The position numbers were made by a program, and so were the translations under genes. From assembly GCF_036388275.1 (NCBI RefSeq), contig NZ_DASVSF010000079.1:1-18221 (forward strand): a stretch of DNA of 18,221 bases. The letters run 5' to 3'. The stretch is from Longimicrobium sp. (GTDB lineage Bacteria; Gemmatimonadota; Gemmatimonadetes; Longimicrobiales; Longimicrobiaceae). The notes beneath the pieces were generated by a model. It made no database searches. It worked only from the letters and a program-made list of their open reading frames with translations, and was not told the origin of the DNA. Positions 1 through 9,900 of this stretch are shown one piece after another. Every line of letters starts with the position of its first letter. The stretch's first letter is position 1.

Positions 1-131
1 GGGGCTGATCGGCTTCTTCGTCAACACGCTGGTGCTGCGGACCGATCTCTCCGGCGACCCGAGCTTCCGCGAGGTGCTGCGGCGGGTGCGGGAGGTGACG
101 CTGGGCGCGTACGAGCACCAGGAGGTGCCCT
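1..131 (+). repeat. Terminal direct repeat, left copy
   Basis: Identical base for base to 18091-18221. It encodes part of a C domain (GLIGFFVNTLVLR to HQEVP) in the frame of the partial NRPS gene at this end. Confidence 0.95.
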
Positions 132-2374
132 TCGAAAAGCTGGTGGCGGAGCTGAGCCCGGAGCGCAGCCTGAGCCACTCGCCGCTCTTCCAGGTGTCGT
201 TCACGCTGGACAACGCCCAGGGTACGGGCGGCAGGCTCGGGGGGCTGGGCGTGCAGGGAGTGGGAACGGAGATCGAGATGGCAAAGTTCGATCTCTCGCT
301 GACGCTCGCGGCGACCGCCCAGGGGCTGCGCGGCGGGCTGAACTACAGCACCGGCCTCTTCGAGCGGGGCACGGCCGAGCGGATGCTCGGCCACCTGGCG
401 CGCGTGCTGGAGCAGGTCGCCGCCAGCGCGGACGTGCGGCTTTCGCGGCTGGAGCTGCTCGGCGAGGCGGAGCGCGCGCTCGTGCTGGATGAGTGGAACC
501 GGACGGAGGCGGGGTACCCGGCGGACCGATGCATCCACGAGCTGTTCGAGGCGCAGGCGGAGCGGATCCCGGAGGCGGTCGCCGTCGTCCACGAAGCGGA
601 TTCGCTCACCTACCGGGCGCTGAACGAGCGGGCGAACCGGCTGGCACGCCATCTCGCCGGTCTCGGCGTGGGGCCCGAGGTGCGGGTGGGGATCTGCCTG
701 GAGCGCGGGCTGGAGATGGTCGTCTCCCTCCTTGCCGTGCTCAAGGCCGGGGGCGCCTACGTGCCGCTGGACCCCGCGTACTCGGCCGAGCGGCTGGCGT
801 TCCTGTCGGCCGACTCCGCCGCTTCGGTGCTGCTCACGCAGGAGAAGCTGCGCGGCCTCCTCGTCGCCGGGCCCGGCGTCCACGTCGTGGTCGAGGAGGA
901 GGCGCGGGCGGAGATCGCGGCCGCGAGCGCGGAGAACGTGGAGAGCCGCGTCTCGCCGCGGAACCTGGCGTACCTGATCTACACCTCCGGATCGACGGGC
1001 ATTCCCAAGAGCGTAGCGATCGAGCACGAGAGCGCCGTGGCGATGCTAGCGTGGGCGTGGAGCGCGTACTCCGGCGAGGAGCTGGCGGGGGTGCTGGCGT
1101 CGACGTCGATCACCTTCGACCTGTCGGTCTTCGAGCTCTTCGCGCCGCTCACCCGGGGCGGGCGGGTGATCGTGGTGGAAAACGCGCTCGCGCTGCCGCA
1201 GTCGCCGGCCGCGGACCAGGTGCGGCTCCTCGACACCGTGCCCTCCGCCGCCGCGGCGCTGCTGAAGAGCGGGGGGATCCCGTCCGGGGTGAAAACGGTG
1301 AACCTGGCGGGTGAGCCGCTCCGGGCGGAGCTGGTGGATGCGCTGTACGCGCACGGGGTGGAACGGGTCTACGACCTGTACGGTCCTTCCGAAGACACCA
1401 CGTTCAGCACGTTCGCGCTCCGGCGGCCGGGAGGCCCGGTGACGATCGGACGCGTGCTGCCGAACTCGCGGGCGTACGTCGCCGATGCCGGGCTGCGGCC
1501 GGTGCCGGTGGGGGTGCCGGGCGAGCTGTACCTGGGGGGCAGGGGGGTGACGCGCGGCTACCTGGGGCGGCCGGGGCTTACGGCGGAGCGGTACCTTCCC
1601 GATCCGTTCGCGGCCGAAGCCGGCGCGCGGATGTACCGCACGGGCGACCGCGTCCGGTACAGCGCGGATCGGACGCTGGAGTACCTGGGGCGGCTGGACC
1701 ACCAGGTGAAGGTGCGCGGCTTTCGCGTGGAGCCGGGCGAGATCGAGGCGGTGCTGCGCGGGCACGAAGGAGTTTCCGACTGCGTCGTGGTGGCACGCGC
1801 CGAGGCGGGCGAGCAGCGGCTGGTCGCGTACGTGGTCGGCGAAGCACGGGCCGAGGTGCTGCGCGGGCACCTGCGGCGAAGCCTGCCGGAGTACATGGTG
1901 CCGGCGGATTTCGTGGGGCTGGAGCAGCTGCCGCGGACGGCGAACGGCAAGCTGGACCGCAGGGCGCTGCCGGCACCGGAGCCGGTTTCCGCCGAAACGA
2001 GCTACGCGCCGCCGCGCCGGCCCCTGGAGGCGGCGCTGGCGGCCATCTGGGCCGAGGTGCTGGGGCGCCCCCGCGTGGGGGTGAAAGAGAACTTCTTCGA
2101 CCTCGGCGGGCACTCCCTCCTGCTCGTGAAGGTGCAGGCGCGCCTCCGCGAAACGCTGGACCGGACGATCCCGATCGCCGACCTCTTCCGTTTTTCCACG
2201 GTTTCGGCGCTGGCCGAGCACCTGGGGGCCGAGGGGGAGGGCGCGGCGGGGCCGCGGGCCGGCGCGGAGGGGCGCAGGCGGCGGGGGCGCGACCGCGCCG
2301 CCGTCCGCCGGGCGCGGGCGGGACAAGGGGCGGGTGCGAGCGGGGGAGCGACACACAAGGGAGACGATTCATGA
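2..2374 (+). CDS. NRPS, 3' part: (C)-A-T plus Arg-rich C-terminal tail (5' truncated by the window)
   Basis: The frame is open from the first full codon (position 2), so the true start lies upstream; 790 residues are visible. Residues 1-150 are the end of a condensation domain (starts at GLIGFFVNTLVLR; later VPFEKLVAEL, HSPLFQVSF). An adenylation domain follows at about 165-640: TSGSTG at 328-333, YGPSEDT at 460-466, YRTGD, the hinge LGRLDHQVKVRG, and NGKLDR with the catalytic Lys. A carrier (T) domain has LGGHSLL with phosphopantetheine Ser705. My reading of the A-domain pocket (GrsA numbering 235-331) is D373, L374, F377, D411, N434, A436, L459, T467, F468, i.e. DLFDNALTF. This is closest to the DLFNNALTYK code reported for Ala, so a small residue is a weak prediction. 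The last 50 residues are Arg/Gly/Ala-rich and may be a docking tail for the PKS. The stop overlaps the next start (ATGA). Confidence 0.95.
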   Translation, partial: GLIGFFVNTLVLRTDLSGDPSFREVLRRVREVTLGAYEHQEVPFEKLVAELSPERSLSHSPLFQVSFTLDNAQGTGGRLGGLGVQGVGTEIEMAKFDLSLTLAATAQGLRGGLNYSTGLFERGTAERMLGHLARVLEQVAASADVRLSRLELLGEAERALVLDEWNRTEAGYPADRCIHELFEAQAERIPEAVAVVHEADSLTYRALNERANRLARHLAGLGVGPEVRVGICLERGLEMVVSLLAVLKAGGAYVPLDPAYSAERLAFLSADSAASVLLTQEKLRGLLVAGPGVHVVVEEEARAEIAAASAENVESRVSPRNLAYLIYTSGSTGIPKSVAIEHESAVAMLAWAWSAYSGEELAGVLASTSITFDLSVFELFAPLTRGGRVIVVENALALPQSPAADQVRLLDTVPSAAAALLKSGGIPSGVKTVNLAGEPLRAELVDALYAHGVERVYDLYGPSEDTTFSTFALRRPGGPVTIGRVLPNSRAYVADAGLRPVPVGVPGELYLGGRGVTRGYLGRPGLTAERYLPDPFAAEAGARMYRTGDRVRYSADRTLEYLGRLDHQVKVRGFRVEPGEIEAVLRGHEGVSDCVVVARAEAGEQRLVAYVVGEARAEVLRGHLRRSLPEYMVPADFVGLEQLPRTANGKLDRRALPAPEPVSAETSYAPPRRPLEAALAAIWAEVLGRPRVGVKENFFDLGGHSLLLVKVQARLRETLDRTIPIADLFRFSTVSALAEHLGAEGEGAAGPRAGAEGRRRRGRDRAAVRRARAGQGAGASGGATHKGDDS
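2357..2363 (+). promoter_or_regulatory. Ribosome binding site of the PKS gene
   Basis: AAGGGAG lies 7 bases before the ATG at 2371, inside the end of the upstream NRPS gene. It supports ATG 2371 as the start and translational coupling through the ATGA overlap. Confidence 0.7.
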
Positions 2375-5300
2375 GCGATCCAATCGGGGCCGTGGCGGTG
2401 ATCGGGATGGCGGGGCGCTTCCCGGGCGCGGCCGACGTGGAGCGGTTCTGGGAGAACCTGCGCGCCGGAGTGCACTCGATCACCTTCTTCGACGCGGAAG
2501 AGGGGGACACCGATCCGGCGCACGTGCGGGCCGTAGGGGTGCTGGAAGGGATCGACCGCTTCGACGCCGCCTTCTTCGGCTTCAGCCCGCGCGACGCGGA
2601 GATGCTGGACCCGCAGCAGCGCATGTTCCTGGAGGCCGCCTGGGAGGCGCTGGAGAACGCGGGGCACGTCCCGGGGAGCGAGCAGGAGGCGGTGGCGGTC
2701 TACGCCGGGGCGTCGGGGAGCAGGTACCTGGCCCAGCACCTCCTCAGCCGCCCCGACGTGGTGGAGTCGGTGGGCCACTTCGCGCTGGAGCTCCTCAACG
2801 AACGCACCTTCCTCGCCTCGCGCGCCTCCTACAAGCTGGACCTGCGCGGGGCCGCGGTGAACGTGCAGACGGCGTGCTCCACGGGGCTGGCGGCCATCCA
2901 CCTGGCGTGCCAGGCGCTCGCGGCCGGCGAGTGCGACCTGGCCGTCGCGGGGGGCGTGGGGCTCAGTCTGCAGCGGGGACACCGGTACGCGCCGGGGGGG
3001 ATCATGTCGCCCGACGGGTACTGCCGCGCCTTCGACACCCGCGCGGCCGGCACCGTGGGGGGGAGCGGGCTCGGGGTGGTGGTCCTGCGGCGGCTGGAAG
3101 ACGCCCTGGCCGACGGCGACCCGGTGCGCGCGGTGATCCTGGGCTCGGCCATGAACAACGACGGCGCGCAGAAGGTGGGCTTCACCGCCCCCAGCGTCGA
3201 GGGACAGGCCGAGGTCGTGGAGGAGGCGCTGGCGCTGGCCGGGGTGGACCCGGAAACGATGGGGTACGTGGAGGCGCACGGGAGCGGGACCGAGCTGGGC
3301 GACCCCGTGGAGGTGGCCGCCCTCACCCGGGCGTTCGGGGAGGTGGGGCGCACGGGGTACTGCGCCCTGGGGTCGGTCAAGACCAACGTCGGCCACCTGG
3401 ACGCCGCGGCGGGGGTGGCGGGGTTCGTCAAGGCGGTCCTCGCCCTGGAGCACGGCGAGATCCCCCCCAGCCTGCACTTCACCGAGCCCAACCCGCAGAT
3501 CGACTTCGCCGGCTCGCCCTTCTTCGTCAACACCGGCCTCGTCCCCTTCCCGGGCGGCGGCGCCCTCCCCCGGCGCGCCGGGGTCTCCTCGCTGGGGATC
3601 GGGGGGACCAACGTGCACGTGGTGCTGGAGGAGGCGCCCCCGCGGGCGCCGTCCGCCCCGGCGCGGGCATGGCACGTCCTCCCCCTTTCCGCCCGCACCC
3701 CGGCCGCGCTCGAGGCGGCCACCGACCGGCTGGCGGCGCACCTGCGCGCCCACCCGGAGCAGGAGCTGGCGGACGTCGCCTGGACGCTGCAGACCGGGCG
3801 CAAGTCGTTCGCGCACCGCCGCACCCTGGTGGCCCGCGACGGCGAAGGCGCCGCCCGCGCGCTGGAGCAGCGCGCCCCCGGGCAGCTCTTCGACGCGGCG
3901 CCGCCGGAGGGCGGGCAGCCCGTCACCTTCGTCTTCCCCGGCCTGGGCAACCACTACCCGGGGATGGGGAAGGGCCTCTACGAGACCGAGCCCCTCTTCC
4001 GCGAAACGGTGGACCGCTGCGCCGAGATCCTCCGGCCCTGGCTGGGGATGGACCTGCGCGAGGCCCTGTACCCGGCCGACGAGCCGGCGCCGGCGGACGG
4101 CGCGCCCGCCGGGCTCGACCTGCGCGCCCTGCTGGGGCGCGCCGGCCGGGACGACGACATGGGGCTCCTGGACAGCACCCGGCTGGCCCAGCCGGCGCTC
4201 TTCGTCACCGAGTACGCCCTGGCGCGGCTCTGGTTGAGCTGGGGGGTGCGCCCCGAGGCGATGATCGGCCACTCGCTGGGCGAGTACGTGGCGGCCACGG
4301 TGGCGGGGGTCTGGTCGCTCGAAGACGCCCTGATGCTGGTGGCCGAGCGGGCCCGGCTGATCGAGGAGACGCCCCCGGGCGGGATGATGGGGCTTCCCTT
4401 TCCCAAGGAGAAGGCGGCCCCCTACCTCCGCGACGGGCTCGCGATCGGCGCCCACAACGCCTGGTGGATCAGCGTGGTCTCGGGCCCCAAGGCGGCGGTG
4501 GACGCGCTGCAGGCCGAGATGACGGCGAGCGGCGTGTCCGTGCGGCGGCTCCCCGCCAAGCACGCCTACCACTCGCCGATGATGGAGCCGGTGGCGGAGC
4601 GCCTCGCGGAGCTCCTGCGCGGGGTGCGCCTTTCCCCGCCCACCATCCCCTTCGCCTCGAACGTGACCGGCGGGTGGATCCGCCCCGAAGAGGCCACCGA
4701 CCCGGAGTACTGGACGCGGCACCTGGTGCAGACGGTCCTCTTTTCCGACGGGGTGGAGACGATCGCACGCGACGGCTTCCGCCTCCTCCTGGAGGTGGGG
4801 CCCGGGAACACGGTGGGCGGGCTGGCCCTCCAGGTGGACTGCTGGGGCGACACGCCGGCTACGCTGGTGGTCGCCCTCCGCCACCGCTTCGAGAGCCACC
4901 CCGACGACGCCTACCTCCTGGGCGCGGCCGGCCGGCTCTGGGCCGCGGGGGCATCGGTGGACTGGGAGGCGGTGCATGCGCACGAGCGGCTGCGGCGCGT
5001 GGCGCTCCCCACCTACCCCTTCGAGCGTGAGCGCTACTGGGTGGAGCCGGGCTCGGGGGCTGCCCCCGGGGGCCGCGGGGGAGCGGCCGCGGAAAGGCGG
5101 TCCGGCCCGGCGGGGTGGATGTACCTCCCCGCCTGGCGGCGCTCCCCGCTCCCCGCGCAGCCCCTCGCGGAACCCGCGGAGTGGCTGGTGCTGGCGGACG
5201 GCGTGGGGATCGGCGGGCGGCTGGCCGGGCGGCTGGAAAGCCTGGGGCACACGGTGGCGGTGGCGGAGGCCGGCGACGGCTTCGCCCGTTCGGGCGACCG

Positions 5301-6978
5301 CGGCTACACCGTGCGCCCGGGCTCCGCCGAAGACCTGGCCGCGCTGCGCGACGCCCTGCAGGGGGCGGGGGTCCGTCCCCGCCGGGTGATCGTCCTGTGG
5401 GGGATCGACCCGGAGGGCGGGGAGGGGCCGGAGGCGTTCGCCCGGGCACACGCGCGCGGGTACGCCACCGTCGCCGCCCTGGCGGCGACCTTCGCCCGCG
5501 AGGCCAGCGAGGGGCCGTTCCGGCTCCTGGTGGCCACCGAGGGGGTGCGCGACGTGGCCGGCGGCGAGGACGTCCGCCCCGAGCGCGCGACCGTGCTGGG
5601 CGCCTGCCTGACCCTTCCGCAGGAGCTGGCGCACGTCGTCTGCCGCACGGTGGACGTACGCCCCGGCGCGCCCGGCGACGAGCGCCTGGTGGAGCAGCTC
5701 CTGGCCGAGGCCGACGCCGACGCCGCGGATACCACCGTGGCGCTCCGGGGACCGCGGCGCTGGGTGCTGCGGTACGAGGCGGCGCCTGCCGACGCGGGCG
5801 CCGCGTCCCTCCGCCCGGGGGGCGCCTACCTCGTCTCCGGGGGGATGCCCGCGGGCACCGGGGTGCTGGCCGAGCACCTGGCGGGGGTGGGGGCGCGGCT
5901 GGCCGTGGTGGTGCCCCCCTCCTTCCCGGAGCGCGAGGCGTGGGACGCCGTCCTCGCCTCCCCGGGCGGCGGGGGCGCCGCCGGCCAGACGCTGCGGGGA
6001 ATCATGGCCGCCGAGGCGCGTGGCTGCACGCCCCTCGTCCTGCGCGCCGACCCGCGCGACGCCGTGGCGCTGCGCGGCGCGGTGGCGGCGGCCGTGGAGG
6101 CGTTCGGGGCGCTGCACGGCGTGGTCCACGCCACCCAGGGCGGGGGGGGCGAACCCGGCCCGCTGGCCGAGGCGCGCTCCGCCGCGGCCGGGCTGGAGCT
6201 GGCCCGCCTGACGCGCGAGCTGGCCGCGCTCGAGGAGGCGACGGCCGGGCTTCCGCTCGACTTCCTCCTCCTCCAGAACTCGATCTTTTCGGTCTTCGGC
6301 GGGTCGGGGCTGGCCGCGACCACCGCGGCGTTCGTGCTGGGCGACGCCTGGGCCGAGCGCTGCGCGGCCCAGGGGCGGCGCTGGACCAGCGTGAGCTGGG
6401 ACCGCTGGGAGGAGGAAGGTAGCTCCGCGGCCATGGCCGCGGGGGCGATCCCGCGCGCCGAAGGGGTCCGGGTGTTCGAGACGCTGGCCGCCCTGGCGGG
6501 GGAGCCGCGGGTGGTGGTGTCGCCCCAGGACCTGCACGCACGCCTGGAGCGCTTCCGGACCCCGCGCCGTACCGCCTCCGCCCCGGCCGAAGGCGGCCAG
6601 GCCGCTCCGCAGGAGGGGCTGCACGCGCGCCCCAGCCTGGCGACCGAGTACCTGGAGCCCACCGGCGAGGCCGAGGAGCTCGTCGCCGGGATCTTCCGCG
6701 AGCTGCTGGGGATCCGGGAGGTCGGGACGCGCGACTCCTTCTTCGAGCTGGGCGGGCACTCCCTCCTGGGGCTGCAGGTCCTTGGCCGGGTGCGCGAGGT
6801 CTTCCAGGTGGATCTTCCCCTGCGCGCGATCTTCGAGGCTCCCACCGTCGCCGGGCTGGCCGAGCTGGTCGACGCGGCGATCCTCCTGGAGCTGGAGGAG
6901 ATGAGCGACGAGGAGGCAGAGTCCGCCCTCGCGGGGGTGGGCGGCGCCCTGGACGCGGTCACCGAAGGGGTACGATGA
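2371..6978 (+). CDS. Type I PKS, one module: KS-AT-KR(degenerate)-T
   Basis: 1535 aa. KS at about 7-430: TACST with active Cys169, EAHGSGTELGDP with His303, KTNVGHLD with Lys337 and His342. The VQTACST form is typical of KS domains in hybrid lines that take a peptidyl chain from an NRPS, which fits the gene upstream. AT at about 518-835: FPGLGNHYPGMG at 522, GHSLGEY with Ser635, and HAYHSP with His734; the HAYH form is near the malonyl type (HAFH) and unlike the methylmalonyl type (YASH). A post-AT linker ends LPTYPFERERYW. KR at about 905-1395 keeps the two-subdomain layout but has lost the NADPH glycine motif (SGGMPAGTG, 1156-1164) and the catalytic Tyr (T1317) and Asn (F1321); Ser1304 remains. 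The carrier domain has LGGHSLL with Ser1464. A C-terminal tail (LEEMSDEEAESAL) is probably for docking. No DH, ER, MT or TE. The start is set by a good RBS and the ATGA overlap. Confidence 0.96.
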   Translation: MSDPIGAVAVIGMAGRFPGAADVERFWENLRAGVHSITFFDAEEGDTDPAHVRAVGVLEGIDRFDAAFFGFSPRDAEMLDPQQRMFLEAAWEALENAGHVPGSEQEAVAVYAGASGSRYLAQHLLSRPDVVESVGHFALELLNERTFLASRASYKLDLRGAAVNVQTACSTGLAAIHLACQALAAGECDLAVAGGVGLSLQRGHRYAPGGIMSPDGYCRAFDTRAAGTVGGSGLGVVVLRRLEDALADGDPVRAVILGSAMNNDGAQKVGFTAPSVEGQAEVVEEALALAGVDPETMGYVEAHGSGTELGDPVEVAALTRAFGEVGRTGYCALGSVKTNVGHLDAAAGVAGFVKAVLALEHGEIPPSLHFTEPNPQIDFAGSPFFVNTGLVPFPGGGALPRRAGVSSLGIGGTNVHVVLEEAPPRAPSAPARAWHVLPLSARTPAALEAATDRLAAHLRAHPEQELADVAWTLQTGRKSFAHRRTLVARDGEGAARALEQRAPGQLFDAAPPEGGQPVTFVFPGLGNHYPGMGKGLYETEPLFRETVDRCAEILRPWLGMDLREALYPADEPAPADGAPAGLDLRALLGRAGRDDDMGLLDSTRLAQPALFVTEYALARLWLSWGVRPEAMIGHSLGEYVAATVAGVWSLEDALMLVAERARLIEETPPGGMMGLPFPKEKAAPYLRDGLAIGAHNAWWISVVSGPKAAVDALQAEMTASGVSVRRLPAKHAYHSPMMEPVAERLAELLRGVRLSPPTIPFASNVTGGWIRPEEATDPEYWTRHLVQTVLFSDGVETIARDGFRLLLEVGPGNTVGGLALQVDCWGDTPATLVVALRHRFESHPDDAYLLGAAGRLWAAGASVDWEAVHAHERLRRVALPTYPFERERYWVEPGSGAAPGGRGGAAAERRSGPAGWMYLPAWRRSPLPAQPLAEPAEWLVLADGVGIGGRLAGRLESLGHTVAVAEAGDGFARSGDRGYTVRPGSAEDLAALRDALQGAGVRPRRVIVLWGIDPEGGEGPEAFARAHARGYATVAALAATFAREASEGPFRLLVATEGVRDVAGGEDVRPERATVLGACLTLPQELAHVVCRTVDVRPGAPGDERLVEQLLAEADADAADTTVALRGPRRWVLRYEAAPADAGAASLRPGGAYLVSGGMPAGTGVLAEHLAGVGARLAVVVPPSFPEREAWDAVLASPGGGGAAGQTLRGIMAAEARGCTPLVLRADPRDAVALRGAVAAAVEAFGALHGVVHATQGGGGEPGPLAEARSAAAGLELARLTRELAALEEATAGLPLDFLLLQNSIFSVFGGSGLAATTAAFVLGDAWAERCAAQGRRWTSVSWDRWEEEGSSAAMAAGAIPRAEGVRVFETLAALAGEPRVVVSPQDLHARLERFRTPRRTASAPAEGGQAAPQEGLHARPSLATEYLEPTGEAEELVAGIFRELLGIREVGTRDSFFELGGHSLLGLQVLGRVREVFQVDLPLRAIFEAPTVAGLAELVDAAILLELEEMSDEEAESALAGVGGALDAVTEGVR
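6964..6970 (+). promoter_or_regulatory. Ribosome binding site of the bimodular NRPS gene
   Basis: GAAGGGG lies 4 bases before the ATG at 6975, within the last codons of the PKS gene. The spacing is short, so coupled re-initiation at the ATGA overlap probably contributes. Confidence 0.5.
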
Positions 6979-9900
6979 CGCAGCTTTCCGAGCTTTCCCC
7001 GGCCAAGCGCGCGCTGCGCGAGGCCCGCCTGCGGGGCCGCTACCAGGAGGCGCCCATCGTTCCCCGCGCGCAGACGGGGGACGCGCCCCTCTCGCACGCA
7101 CAGGAGCGGCTCTGGTTCATCGACCGGATGTACCCGGGGATGACGGCGTACAACCTGGTGACCCCCCTGCGGCTCCCGGGCGCGCTCGACGCGGCGGTGC
7201 TGGAGCGCGCCCTGGGCGAGGTGGTACGCCGGCACGACGTGCTCCGCACCACCTTTCGCGAGGTGAACGGCGTTCCGGCCCAGGTGGTCGCTCCCTTCAC
7301 CGGCTTCGCGCTCGCGGTGGAGGACCTTTCCGGCCTTCCGCCCGGGGAACGCGGGGCGCAGGCGCAGGCGCGTCTCGCGCGCGAGCGGGCGCGCCCCTTC
7401 GACCTTTCGGCCGGCCCGGTGTTCCGCGCCTCGCTCCTGCGGCTGGATGCCCAGGACCACGTGCTGCTGGTGGGGATGCACCACATCATCAGCGACGGGT
7501 GGAGCCTGGGGGTGTTCCTGCGCGAGCTGGCCGCGCTGTACGACGCGTACCGGCAGGGGTGGGACTCCCCCCTCCCGCCGCTCCCCGTGCAGTACGCCGA
7601 CTACGCCGCCTGGCAGCGCGCGCAGCCGCCGGCGGCGGCGGAGCGGCAGCTGGCGTACTGGCGGCGTCAGCTGGGGGGCGCACCGGAGCTGCTGGAGCTG
7701 CCGACGGACCGGCCGCGGACGCCGGTCCCCTCCTTTCGTGGCGCCCAGGTGCCGGTGGAGGTGCCGCTCGTGGTGGTGGATCGCCTGCGCGCGCTGGCGA
7801 ACGTCCAGGGCGCCACGCTGCACATGGTGCTCCTGGGTGCCTTCCAGGTGCTGCTGGCCCGGCACGCCGGGGCGCAGGACGTTTCGGTGGGGATCGCCGT
7901 GTCGGGGCGGTCGCGCCGCGAGGTCGAGGGGCTGATCGGGATCTTCGTGAACACCCTGGTGCTGCGCACCGACCTTTCCGGCGACCCCACCTTTCGCGTG
8001 GTGGTGGATCGTGTGCGCGAGATGGCGCTCGATGCGTACCAGAACCAGGAGGTGCCGTTCGAGCGGGTGGTGGCGGAGCTGAGCCCCCAACGCAGCCTCA
8101 GCCACTCCGCGCTCTTCCAGGTGCTGTTCCTGCTCGAGGAGGCCGCGCCCGCTCCCGCCGGCGCGGACGGGCCCTCGCCGGAGCCCGCGCCGGCCTCGGC
8201 CCCCCCCGGCGAGGGCGGGCCCGGGCCGGCGCCGTTCACGAGCGGACAGGCAGAGACCACGCAGGTCGACCTCACCCTCGTTCTCCGGAGCGACGCGCGC
8301 GGCCTTTCCGGCTCGCTGGAGTACGCCACGGACCTCTTCGACGAGGGGACTGCCCGTCGGATGGCCAGCCACCTGGAGCGGGTGCTGGCGCTCCTGTCCA
8401 CCGACCCGGACACGCGCCTTTCCGCGGTGGATCTGCTGGACGGGGCGGAGCGGCGCAGGGTCCTGGAAACGTGGAGCGGCGCGGAGGCGGCCCCCCCCGG
8501 CGAGGGGCTTCTGCACGCGCTGATCGCGGCGCAAGCCGAGCGGACGCCCGACGCCGAAGCGGTGGTGTTCGAGGACACGTCGCTCACCTACCGCGCGCTG
8601 GAGGCGCGCGCCACCCGGCTGGCGTGCCATCTCGCCCGCCTGGGCGCGGGCCCCGAGGTGCGGGTGGGGGTCTGCCTGGAGCGGGGGGCGGAGATGATGG
8701 TCGCCGTCCTTGCCGTGCTCAAGACGGGGGCGGCGTACCTTCCCCTGGACCCCGGCTACCCCGCCGGCCGGCTGGCGTACATGCTCAAGGACGCGGGCGC
8801 CCCGCTCGTGGTGACGCAGCCGTCGCTCCGCGAGCTCCTGGCCGGGGAGGATGTGCGGATCGTCGTGGTGGACGGAGACGCGGACGCGATCGAGGGGGAT
8901 GCCGCGGAGGCGCCCCGGAGCGCCGTCGTCCCCGCGAACACGGCGTACGTGATCTACACCTCCGGCTCCACCGGGCGCCCCAAGGGCGTGGTGGTGACGC
9001 ACGCCAACGTGGTGGCCCTGGTGGCCGCGATGGACGGCCACGTGGGCGGCACGGCGCCGGGGACGTGGCTGGCGGTTTCGCGAATCGGCTTCGACGCCTC
9101 CATCACGGAGCTGTTCTGGACGCTGGCGCGCGGCTTCCGGGTGGTGCTGCACCCGGACTTCGAGCGGGCGCGGGCAGAGCCGGGGGCGCTCGCGCGGCGA
9201 ATCCGCCGGCACGCCGTTACCCACCTGCAGTGCACGCCGTCGCTGCTGCGGATGCTGCTGGCGGAGTCGGGGGTGGAGGGGCTGGCCGGCGTGGAGCGCC
9301 TGCTCCTGGGGGCCGAGCCGCTTCCGCCGGACCTCGTCGGCGAGCTCGGCACCGTCGTCTCCGCCGGCATCGTGAACCTCTACGGCCCCACGGAAACGAC
9401 GGTCTGGGCCACCGCGTACGAAGTGGAGGGTGTGGCGGGGCGCATTCCCATCGGCTCCCCGCTCGCCGGCACCCGCGTGTACGTGCTGGACGGCGCCCTC
9501 GGCCCGCAGCCGGTGGGGGTTCCGGGGGAGCTGTGCATCGCGGGGACGGGGGTGGCGCGCGGCTACCTGGACCAGCCGGGGATGACGGCGGAGCGCTTCG
9601 TTCCCGATCCCTTCGCCTCCGCCCCGGGAGCGCGGATGTACCGCACGGGCGACCGAGGGCGCTGGGTGGAAGGTACGCGCACCGCGGTCCTGGACTTCCT
9701 GGGACGCATGGACGCGCAGGTGAAGATCCGTGGCTTCCGGATCGAGCCGGGGGAGGTCGAGGCGGTGCTGCGCCGGCACGAGAGCGTGGCCGACTGCGTG
9801 GTGATGGCGCGCGCGGAGACGGCCGAGACGCGGCTGGTGGCGTACGTCGTGGGTAAAGCGGAGGTGGAGGCGCTGCGCGAGCACCTCCGGCGGAGCCTGC

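Noticed and set aside
2334..5030. An 898-codon plus-strand frame overlapping the PKS
   Set aside because: Out of frame with the KS and AT motifs, and its translation is Arg/Gly/Ala low-complexity.
2002..7101. A 1699-codon open frame on the minus strand
   Set aside because: Antisense to the PKS gene, with biased composition and no domain; a GC-driven shadow.
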